Part shown: positions 1-9,832 of the stretch, piece after piece
Layout of the letters: the number at the start of each line of letters is the position of its first letter
How positions within the stretch are numbered: the stretch's first letter is position 1
Assembly: GCA_000934455.1 (NCBI GenBank)
Contig: KN884703.1
Span: 1 to 20,043, forward strand
Direction of reading: 5' to 3'
From: Apostichopus parvimensis
Lineage: Eukaryota; Echinodermata; Holothuroidea; Aspidochirotida; Stichopodidae
Length of the DNA: 20,043 nucleotides
Position numbers and translations under genes: made by a program
The notes under the pieces: model-generated
What the model saw: the letters and a program-made list of their open reading frames with translations, nothing else
Told to the model about the DNA's origin: nothing
Database searches by the model: none

Positions 1-540
1 GTTAATTTTATAGTGCAACATTACATAGTGGTCGAGATATTCAACTGAAATTTGATGACAACTAAACAGAAATACAGGCTCTTCCATTTAATATTCGTTT
101 TTGCCTAATGATATGCAAACTGTGTGAATTAACATGACAATCGGGCTAGAAATTAAAAGGCATGGCGGCATGGCCTCACATAATATTACATCAAGTCATG
201 ACTTCTCTTACAACTTTTGGTTTCCAAACTTTCAACACAGTGGTGCTACATTGACAGTTCACAATATCAGTAGGAGCTGGTATACACTCCCATTATAAAC
301 ACTTTTAGCTCTTAACCTGTATCTAACTTATTAACTGGGGCTTCAAGTATAAGAAATGGATAAATGTCACCTGACTATGTTCACCTTTCCTTATCCAATA
401 TTAACTGCATGATCCTGGAACAAAATGTTAAAACAACAACAACTACTAAATCAAAGGAGCATGTATTCCTCCAATTCTCTACGCCATTGTTTACCCTAGG
501 CTGTGAAAGTAACACAATATTCTTGAAAGACTTCCTGTTT

Positions 541-595
541 TTGATTTTTTTTTTGCCTTTTTTTATGATTTTTTTTTTTGGCTTTTTCAAGACAA
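541..595. repeat. T-rich low-complexity tract
   Basis: Runs of 7 to 10 T are separated by short gcc, atga and ggc interruptions. The tract inflates open frames on both strands (364-681 plus, 381-626 minus), giving poly-Phe or poly-Lys peptides that are not genes. Confidence 0.85.
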
Positions 596-1275
596 AGGTT
601 ACACTGTACACATTTCCAAGTTTCATAGAAACTGCAAGGATAATATCACAGTTCCAAAATTCTTTTATAGAAACTATTTAAAGCTACAATTACAGCAAGT
701 GAAACGAACCATACAGTATCATACCTACTTCATTCACACTGTATTACCTATTTGGCAAACCTCACTAGATTATAATCTCAATTTGATTTTATAACATCTA
801 AACAATTAACCTATCCAGTCCTGACACAGTTTGGATCATTTTGTTTTTGCATAAGGAGCAATTACTTCAACCAGGAAATAAAGCATTTTATAAATAAACC
901 ATGGCATTCCATTTTGCAAAGCTTATGAATCTTAATATACTTTGAAGTGCTAAAGTTTATGAAATCAAGATTCTGTTTATTTCTTTCTTTCCTGATCTGC
1001 GGAGCAGTCAACACAAATCTTACATGTCCCAGTTTAGCATATAACAGTACTACAGTGTATACACATGTTTAACTGCACAAAAATTGTACTTGATCTAAAG
1101 TACATTACAACTTTCTTTAACTGTAGACAGGAAAATTGTGCTCTCTTATTCATAAACGCATTAATCAGTTATCCTCGCTGATCCCTGAATATTTGCATAG
1201 TTCTAACACATCTAAAAGCAAAGAAATATTCCCCCAAGGCCCAAAACTCTTCCCTGCCTAGCTCCTTCTAGTTTT

Positions 1276-1292
1276 CCCCCCCCCCAAAAAAA
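1276..1292. repeat. C10-A7 homopolymer pair
   Basis: Ten C are followed directly by seven A, in intron 3. Confidence 0.9.
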
Positions 1293-2140
1293 CATTTCCT
1301 ATCATACAGTTCCCTCAATTAAACAATATTCACATCAAATCTGAAGCTCATTTTGTGTTGAAAATTTATCAGCTCATGAAAGTCCAAAATAGTCTGCAAA
1401 GTGTGAAATCAAAGGATAAGGCTGGCCGCAAGTGAATCGATAAACTTCACATAGGACAAGGTTACGTCACATACTAATGGTGCTACACATCTATAAATTC
1501 AGCCACATCACTCTCTCCAACACCTCGGACAATTTTCAGCAGTTTAAAGTTTCCGAGATGTCCCTTGATGTGTTTCTTATTCCCTGACGAACACAGTTGC
1601 AAAAAACAAAAAGGTGCACCCCCTCCCGACATGTGCTTTTGGCCACAAAGCGATCAATCTAATAGTGTGCACTAGTAGTAGCTTGGGTGAACAGAAATCA
1701 ACTCAAACAATTTAAGAACCTTTCTTTTCAAGTTGATACTCCTTTAGCATATTTTAATTTGCAGTTCACATCTAAAAATGGTATAATGGGTGAATTTAGC
1801 CTAAAATGTCACATTTTTCCCTTTTCCCCTCCCCTTGTTCCTCCACAAAGAAATTGTTTAATCTCCCAAAGCTTTACAAAAGTGCTTTAAAGTAGTAGAA
1901 TTCTGAACTGCAAGCCAATAGTTCACTGGAAATGGAGGCTTTAATCAGTGTCACAAACACCAACCTTTAAAGTTTAAATGTTGTTACGATATGCAACGAT
2001 GAGCCTTCAACAGAATCCCATTAGGATCTTCCCAGGTGAATAACACCCAGTAAACAGTCAATTCAAAGACAAAGCTACCTTATTCTGCGGTTTTCCATAA
2101 GCTAATTGAGATAAAGAAACTTCTAAATGGTTGCAATGTC

Positions 2141-2158
2141 AAAAAAAAAAAAAAAAAA
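2141..2158. repeat. A18 homopolymer
   Basis: There are eighteen A in a row. No retroposon body or target-site duplication was recognised next to it. Confidence 0.9.
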
Positions 2159-3180
2159 CTTGCAAGTTTAGGTAACCAACCAACTTACTGTACTGCAGTA
2201 CTCTGATTACAAACGCTGGGCCAAAAAAAATTGTCACCTAAGTAAAGAGCTGTCACTAAATCTGGAGAGATAAGGCTAGAAATTCAAGACAGTTGGGGAC
2301 TTGGCAGTTCAAAGTAGGTCAGTATTGGTACAATGTAAACTTATTCAGGACAAGTCCCAACCAGGAAGTGCTGAACCGGGATCAAACAAAGGCTGACTTA
2401 TCCTGTCATGCATAAAGGGAAACATACCAAAGACCAGGCTTTGTACAGAAAACATCAAACAAACTACAGGATTGCTCTCAAATTTTTAACCTTTCTTTCC
2501 TCTTTTTGTCCTATCTCTGAAATGAATCAGGAAGTAGTGCCAAAAGAACTTGTAAAGAAATAACAGGTATTTGGGGGGAGGCAAGAAAAGACAGATAGCG
2601 AAAGTGATTAAGAACCACTTACTCATTGTGACTAGGCATCTTATCAACATTGTACAGTTATGAAGCCAAAAACTCTCACTTCCTGTTTCTTCCATCCTTA
2701 AAATGGTTAATGTTACAATGTATTTAACTTACTAATTTACTAACGGCAGTTTTCCATTGTCACCAGTTTCCATCAATTTCACCACAAATGTTGACTAAAA
2801 CTAAGGAATATTCACCAAACTTGCGAAGATAATGAATGACATTTTCCTTGCAATTGAATGCTAAATTTTAAAGAATAAATTATTTGATTCAGTCTTAAAA
2901 AAATTTCATAGATCTGAAAAACACAGTCCTTTTTCTTTTTTTACATTCAAATACAAGAGTAAAAAGGTCTGGAAACTTGCACAACTTTCAAAATCATCAT
3001 CATTTATTCGCAGCAAATTTGACAGGTCATTAAAGTTACCAAATTGCAATTCTCCTGATTTCTTTTTATATTAATGTCAGTGTCTCAAATTTACCATCAC
3101 TAAAGTAAAAAGCTACTTTCAAGTAATGAAAGTAAGACATATCTATTGAATCTGTCAGTGTAACTTTGTTTTGTTTTTGG

Positions 3181-3218
3181 GTGAGGGGGAGAGTAGAGGA
3201 GGAGGGGGAGAGGAGAGG
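3181..3218. repeat. Polypurine (GA-rich) tract
   Basis: About 38 bases are almost all G and A, interrupted by two T, inside intron 3. Confidence 0.85.
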
Positions 3219-5125
3219 TTTATGTTGAAAGTAGAAAGCACTCACCTCCTCCAAATCTTATCAAAACTTCACAAAAGCAATTAGTCCTAAAAACAAATTA
3301 ATCAGGACAAAACAATAAACAGTAGTTGCATCTAGTCAGAGGAACAGTAGTTTAGCTGTTTACCTACAGTAAACCTTGCATTATCTGGTGCTGAGTACCA
3401 ACCACTTATCAATCAGTTATCATTAGTTCATTAACCTAAGTACAGCGTACTCCCAAAGGCTTACTGTGACTGCAGACTGTATGGAGCGTAAATTAACAGT
3501 TAAAGAATCCTAGTTGCTTTCTGTTTGCACTTTTTAACCAATCTTTAAGACTCTCACTCAAAAATAAGATTTCATTTGATAAAACTATGACACCTTCCTG
3601 GATATTCTCATTAGATGAGGGTCAATGAGCAACGTAATCCATTGGCCAGACACTATCACCAAAAAAAGGAAAGTTGCAAAATTTCAAAATTTTCTTCATT
3701 GTTGCTCATAGTTCTGTTTCATTTTATTCCTGTTGATAGATATTGTGTACGTGAAGTTGGTTTTTTGGAATAGAATTAAATTTCCTTTCACATTAACTTT
3801 ATAATTATGCAGTCCACACTAGCAAGTATTTTTACTATTGAATGAATGTTTGTCAAATCTACAGTGAATCCTTCTTGAGGTATGACCAGGGAGTTGTTAT
3901 GGCTCCCTGGTATGACTAAGAGGATTTCCCCCTTCCAGTATTGGTGAGACTCATATTTACTTCAGGACAATAGGCCATTCAATCTTTTCCTTAGGATTTG
4001 TATTTGGGAACCAGAGATTTGTGCGATGGAATCCTCTTTTCCTGTCCTCAACAAAAGCTTATCATTTTGCCTGGCTGCTCTGAAGGTTAAAAGGATTTCT
4101 GAGTCTGGGCACATGAAGAAAGCCTGGAGTGTTGTACAGTGGCATTTCAACACTGCTATACTCACAGTACTGAGTATTACATTACTATAAACCATGCATG
4201 TTATCCAATCATCACAATGTTTTGAGCCTGAATGCACAATTCTTTGTTGTTATTATTATCATTTTTTTTTTTTTAATAATTCTCATGTACTCTAACATTG
4301 CAAAGACAAAAATGGGTATATTCTATCAAATTAAAACACTTATCTGTATGTAGGTAACAGAAATCTACTGCACAGCAAAATAACAATGATTTACCATCGT
4401 GTAACTTGAAAACTCAGATATAAGTGTTTTATTTAGTCATAGGAGCACATACAACTTGATCAGAACCCTTCCATAGACCATGATAAGACAGGGTAACTGA
4501 ATGCAACGACTGTCCTTAGCAACGAACAAAAAGTGCATTCTCCAGGCTCTAGATTTACCTCAACCTACAAATACCTCTCCCTTCATCCGATGATATCTAC
4601 TTCAGAAATATTGAAAACTAATCAAAGCCATCCCATCAGCCCTGAAAACTCCACCAAGTCTGGAACCATTAAGTTTTCTGTCAAGAGTTGGTGGGTTATT
4701 TTGCAATAATATTTTCAAATGTCAAACACTGTATGGATCCCTTCTGCTGACATAAAAAAGATTCCCTGATCTGGTAAAGAAATTATTCAAGGCCACGAAT
4801 TCTGAGCAAATCTGACAGTCATTAGATATGGGGGCCAAATTTTACCTCCAAGACATTTTTCCCTTCTAGGCAAAGAAGGAGAATGACTTGAAGAACAATT
4901 CTACCTAAGTTGGTGATTTCACTTCAATAGATTGCTGTGTCAGCCAAGAGATCACGGTAAATAGATCTCTCGATACACATCAATTTCATTTTTCTTTTAA
5001 TGTCATTTTTATTTAATGCTTCCTCATAACGTTTATTTTACTAGGACTGCAAGCTTAGGGTTTCCTGTGTTTCTTGCAGCAGTCAGCTATGTCTTTCATG
5101 CTTTGCACGCAGGGTGTTGGGAGCT

Positions 5126-5137
5126 AGAGAGAGAGAG
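5126..5137. repeat. (AG)6 microsatellite
   Basis: Six AG units lie in intron 3. Confidence 0.85.
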
Positions 5138-5310
5138 CAAGGGGAAGTCCGAGAGCTGTAAAGGAGTGAATATATGTAAATAATGTTGGGAACTAAAAAT
5201 GTGACAATTATTAACAGTCAGCAAAGGGTCCTCGGATACACTGTCACTGGCCCAGAGGTACATAAGTAAAGCTTTGAAATGTATTTAACAAAATGGATTA
5301 TTTATATGAC

Positions 5311-5411
5311 AAGCAGGTTTATATATGGCCCTATCACAAGCAGGTTTATATATGGCCCTATCACAAGCAGGTTTATATATGGCCCTATCACAAGCAGGTT
5401 TATTTATGGCC
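5311..5411. repeat. 27-bp minisatellite, 3.7 copies
   Basis: The unit, aagcaggtttatatatggcc followed by ctatcac, occurs three times exactly (5311-5337, 5338-5364, 5365-5391). A fourth, truncated copy (5392-5411) has one change (atatat to atttat). Because 27 is a multiple of three, the array stays open in more than one frame and produces repetitive peptides such as SRFIYGPIT; these are by-products of the period, not evidence of a gene. It lies in Musashi intron 3 and is followed by a T17 tract. Confidence 0.95.
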
Positions 5412-5426
5412 ATTCAACATTTATTG

Positions 5427-5455
5427 TTTTTTTTTTTTTTTTTCCTTTCTTTTTT
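5427..5455. repeat. T17 homopolymer in a pyrimidine tract
   Basis: Seventeen consecutive T (5427-5443) are followed by CCTTTCTTTTTT, just right of the minisatellite. Confidence 0.9.
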
Positions 5456-6453
5456 GACTCAGGAGGTTGGACAGATACAAAATTACTACAATTTATATAA
5501 ATGCCAATAACTTTATCAACTTTATCTTCGAAACCAAAGAACTTTTACTCTACCTGCAACGGGTTAAAGAACTGTCAACTTTAAGACATTAATACCTTCA
5601 AAACAGTACAAAGTAATGGCTCCCTACAGCACTGAAAACATAGTGACAATGCACCAGCAGCAGTATATCAATCACCAAGGAAAGTCAAAAGGTGTCAGAG
5701 GTGAAAACATTAACTTTTACTGGCAGAGTTGACTTGTTTGAATTGATTTACAAGTTAATGTTCTCCTCTTTCATCCCATCAGAGTTAAACAAAGCTCATC
5801 AGGATGTCATGCTGCTGCTGTACCTCACCCTGACCCGCAGTAACATTAACACAAAGACATCTTGAATGGAATCGTGTAAGCCCGAGGAGGATGACAACGG
5901 TCAGGAGTATCTCCGCACACTCATCAACATCCAGTAACAGATGGTTACATTCTATCCACATTCAATTAACATCTCGTCGTTCGTTGAACATTGTTGTAAG
6001 GATAACGGATCTGTCCCTAACTTCATTTTTTTATTTATTAAGGTTTCCTGTTTGGCTGACTTGTAATGAGATTACTTTATTTTATTATCAATGATATTTT
6101 CCAGCGTTCATATGTATACCGAGTGTTCTGTGTTAGCAGTTGGACAGATATGTGTTTTAGCATAGAATGAAATGGCAACAGATAGCCAAAAACAGTAAAT
6201 GAAGTCAATGATATGAACATGGATGGCATGAGACTTGAAAACAATCGGAAGCTTTCTTTCCAGTTTGTGCCCTGCAGCCAAACCTAACACAAGCATTGGC
6301 TGGGCATAAATACTTCCCAAGTCTCCTTGCAATCAATCATTCTACACTGGAACACATTCATTTCTGGATACAAAGGGTAAAGAATATTATCTGATCTCAA
6401 TAATAGACATTTATATTCATAGTACTTCAAGTCAGATTTAAATTTGTTCTCAC

Positions 6454-6535
6454 CTCGATCTCTTGCTTTCGGGATCCCTCATAATCATGCATTCCCGGAC
6501 TTCTCCAAACTTGCAAAAGTATTCCTTGAGGGTAT
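6454..6535 (-). CDS. msi: Musashi coding exon C: helix 1 and strand 2 of RRM1
   Basis: The 82-base exon completes an aspartate codon and encodes [12 protein letters not shown] followed by [14 protein letters not shown], with two bases (AG) of the next arginine. The segment (L)(K/R)(E/D)YF..FGE(V/I)(K/R)EC(M/L)(V/I)MRDP..KRSR is highly diagnostic of Musashi RRM1 and separates it from hnRNP D and DAZAP1, which differ through helix 1 and strand 2. The acceptor reads TTGCCTTTCAG; the donor is GTGAGAAC at 6453-6446. KRSR directly precedes the RNP1 octamer, so the intron cuts at RNP1's first residue and the rest lies outside the window. Unusual residues are Cys42 in YFCKFG, where relatives often have a small or polar residue, and PES where many have a Thr-rich PTT/PLT. 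Confidence 0.93.
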
Positions 6536-6702
6536 CTGAAAGGCAATACACAAACAGTGGAAAATGGCGACTGGATGGCAAGTTGACCATTAATTTTATA
6601 TGGCAAGAAGAGCCTTGACAAGGTGTTTACATTCATGATGGGGAGACTTGACAAGCTCTCTCAAATCTCCTCTGAAATGCGGTATCCCGTGCTAGCTAGC
6701 TA

Positions 6703-6715
6703 TCTCTCTCTCTCT
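6703..6715. repeat. (TC)6 microsatellite
   Basis: TC units follow a GCTAGCTAGC run, in intron 2 about 170 bases upstream of the exon C acceptor on the minus strand. Confidence 0.85.
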
Positions 6716-8800
6716 CCCTTCATCCCAGCAGACACATGAATGCATTCCCAAATGAACATATTACTCTCCTCGACACAGGATAGCAGATAAACTCTACACA
6801 AGTACTGTGCATGACAACAGAATAATGTCATATAGAAACAAGTGTTGGTGATGTACCAATTAATACGAAACTTAACCGCAGAAGATATGAAAGTACTACA
6901 ATGCAGTTGTAAAAGAGATACATACATGTAAGAATATAAGCAAGGATTTCTATACTCCTGAATTTTGATATTAAGATTAGACTGAAGATAAGAATTTAAT
7001 TTTTTTCAGAGTAATTTGAATAGTGTATTGTCATCAACTGTGCCATGTGAGTCATTAAATTGGTAAACATAAAAAGCCAGACCAAAGCTCAAAATATTCA
7101 AATACGATTGTTAGCTCACAATATGCAAATATGTTATTTGAACAGCTCTTATACTGAAAACAGGTGATATAAGGGATTTCAAGTTCATGACAGGTTAAAT
7201 AACGACAAATATAGTACGGGTCAAATGTTGAAAACTGTGCATTCCTCTACACTCAAAATTATCAACGGTTCAGGTCTTAAAGGGTTCCATTTAGTCAGTC
7301 AGTTACATCCTCTGTTCCCATGGCAACCGATAATTCATTCAAGACAACAACACAGCACTTGTTCGGTTTCAGCAACATATTTGTATGTTGTGTATAGATT
7401 TTACAGTCAGCCTGTCACACCTTCCTAATCTTGCTACAGGCCAGTGCATATGCTTGACAACTTTTTAGGTAAAAACTGCATGAATTTCTTTTTCCCTACT
7501 GTATTCTTACTCTATTTGCATTAATAACGTCACTTTGCCTGCCATCCTTTACTCCCTTTTTCCCCTAAATTGAACAAAAGTGTCAAACTTTGAATTCAAA
7601 ACCATCTCTGCCCAAGGAAAACAAGTCCGATCAGATTTTCAGTGACTCACTTCTGCAACAACTTTCTCTCTTACCTGGCTTGTTAAAAATACAACCTTGT
7701 ACACCTTCTTTTTCCTTCCCTTTTCTATTTCATTTCTTTTTCCTTTTTAGTTTGATAAGTAAGAGAAAAATAGATCATTCTCTTCGAATGAAAAGCCTTC
7801 AAGGTAAGAGCAGTCATATCAGGCCCCTGATGTAAGGATAAACGGTCACCTGATGTACGGCTTGACTGACACTACACCTGAAAACTTTGCTACCTTAGCG
7901 CGCTGTGACTCCGGTCGTCCAACGTTCCCTAGAGCCTTGCTCTGGCATAATTCAAGCGCACCAGATTGGCCTAGATTTCAAATGTCAGATCCTCACCAGA
8001 AAGAACCAACCACCCAATCCTTCATGTTAATTTTCCACAAAAGCAACAACAAAAAACTCCTCAATCTTGTAACTCAGCAAAGCTTTCAGGTTTCTGACAA
8101 ATTTCATATCCATGTCCGAGATATTAGTGAGTTTGAACACTAGTGGAGGCCTGGCAAAGGGGTATCTATTACGTTAGGCTATTTGGACACCATAAATATG
8201 GGTGTATTTTTAGACTGTATAATAAATTGGATAACAAGTTACTTGCACTGGACACGGAAAACTTTAAAAGAAGGAATAGTGAGAGAGAGAGGGACTTTTG
8301 ATTTATAATTTTAGATTAATCAGTTAAGTAATGGTATCTGGAGGTTAGATTCTTACAGTTAAACACATAGACAAGAATCCACTCACTGTGTAAAATGCCA
8401 ATTACCTAGGTCAATGCTCACCCATTTTTTAAGTTTTTAAGTATGCATGTGTGGTAGTTTGACATAAACAGATGGGGTATTTTGTCCCCAAAAATTTGCA
8501 TAGATGCAAGCTGTATAATTAATACAGTGCAGGCCTAACAAAAGGATTGAACATGGGAGGTAAAGGTTGTGACCAAAAGTGGGTCAAAAGGGGCAGAATA
8601 AGGGGTGTAAAGACCTGGTAGATGAGAAAGGGCAACAACAGAGAGGGATGAGGTAAATTTAATGATTGCATCCTTTCAATAAATCACCAGCCATGAAGTA
8701 CAGTATATCACATGTAAACTTCTTCTAAAGGATGAATGTAAATTCAAGTTTCTTGTACTGGATAATTAAAAGCCACACAGAAGATGGAAGGCATGGAGGG

Positions 8801-8975
8801 GGTTGTTCATGTGTTTATCTCTATCATATACGTGACCAATACTGATGGTTGAATTTTATCTCTCCTTGGCTGTAGAGGTGAGGAGGGGGAGGGGGTGAAA
8901 GAGTGAGAGGGGTTGTTCATGACAGTGTTATCTCTATCACATAGATCAATAATGATAGTTGGGATTGTGTCTCCT
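8801..8975. repeat. Imperfect tandem duplication, 110-bp period
   Basis: The block starting ggttgttcat at 8801 recurs at 8911, with shared landmarks ttatctctatca, atagtt/atggtt and gtctcc/tctctcc over about 65 bases. The copies are separated by a G-rich purine spacer (8873-8912). Divergence indicates an old event. Confidence 0.8.
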
Positions 8976-9487
8976 TTACGAGACACTACAAGCAGTCTAG
9001 TTTGTATTCTATACCACTTTTGTACATATAGAAATGTCTGTAGGCGACAGCTACTCACCAAGCAAAGTGACTGGATTTCTTAGTCTAACATACATAATAT
9101 TATTCCAGCTCCTTGGTGGAAACAAAACCGGAAAGTCAGTTAGCCAAGCGTTGTGATTCCTTGCCATACAATTTCCTCAAAATTCAAGATAACTATCTGA
9201 CTAATGTAGAGCCAGTGAGTTTTGTCCAAGAATTAAGTGAGAACCAGAATAGGTTCTTAGCAATCCATTGTGGTCATCAACCATGTCATTCATTGGTAAG
9301 AAGTTTGCAGTTTTAGAATTTTAAACCAAAATGTTTCAATGTCCAGAAAGAAGTCTTCCTATGTGATTATTGACGCATTCTAATTTTACAAATTTCGAGT
9401 TAGCAATCCCTTTAATAATTGTTCAGAGTTACATGATCTTGTTTATACATTTATGAAATATTTTTGAGAAATCGCCAATCTTGCCAT

Positions 9488-9548
9488 CATTTGAGATAAC
9501 CTTTTGAGTTTTGACCCCTAGAGCCAGTTTGTGACATTTGAGATAACC
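9488..9548. repeat. Direct repeat, 47-bp period
   Basis: catttgagataacc occurs at 9488-9501 and 9535-9548. Both copies are followed by a ttgacccc motif, so more than the 14-base core is shared. Confidence 0.75.
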
Positions 9549-9816
9549 TGTTGACCCCTTGAGGCTCAGAGAAGGAAACTCATGGGAGGTTTTAGTGCAT
9601 CTTTAATGCAAGAGTATAAACTCTGAAGCAGATTTCACTGATGCCAATGTATGTTCGTTGAAGACCTATAGAGCCCCTTCACAAAACTAAACCGAACGAC
9701 TTTGACCAAACTATGTTCACCAAAAGAAAATCATAGCATTGGAGAATTCACAGATTAATTGTAGCTTTAAGTTTGGAGTTATCGTATTTAACAGGTTTCC
9801 AGACTTTGATGCCTGT

Positions 9817-9832
9817 TGACCTCATGTGACCT
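9817..9832. promoter_or_regulatory. TGACCT direct repeat with 4-base spacing
   Basis: TGACCT catg TGACCT reads on the minus strand as an AGGTCA DR4, the half-site arrangement used by thyroid-hormone-receptor/LXR-type nuclear receptors. It is followed by tttgagcccc, resembling the ttgacccc motifs 300 bases to the left, so it may instead be part of a dispersed repeat. Confidence 0.35.

Larger units (their letters stand above)
1..6453 (-). other. Musashi intron 3, partial (over 6.4 kb)
   Basis: This interval begins at the GTGAG donor of exon C and runs off the left edge. The next exon must start by completing an arginine and encode a GFGFV-type RNP1; I looked for its reverse complement throughout 1-6453 and found none, so the acceptor is probably beyond the window. 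The interval is AT-rich, with T-rich, C10 and A18 homopolymers, a 38-base polypurine tract, an AG microsatellite and a 27-bp minisatellite. An open frame of 91 codons on the minus strand at 3962-4237 lacks recognisable motifs and is probably chance. Confidence 0.75.

Noticed and set aside
2141..2158. A18 tract as the tail of a retroposed element
   Set aside because: No upstream element body and no flanking target-site duplication could be identified.
3962..4237. 91-codon minus-strand open frame
   Set aside because: No recognisable motif, no flanking splice or promoter evidence, and composition like the surrounding intron.
5311..5411. Regular direct repeats resembling a CRISPR array
   Set aside because: The units are head-to-tail with no unique spacers, and the window is eukaryotic; it is a minisatellite.
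6427..6654. 75-codon minus-strand open frame overlapping Musashi exon C
   Set aside because: It reads the exon in the wrong frame; the Musashi frame with matched splice phases explains the sequence.
7853..8143. 96-codon plus-strand open frame
   Set aside because: No domain or motif recognised and no supporting splice context; kept only as a CpG-rich pocket in the findings.
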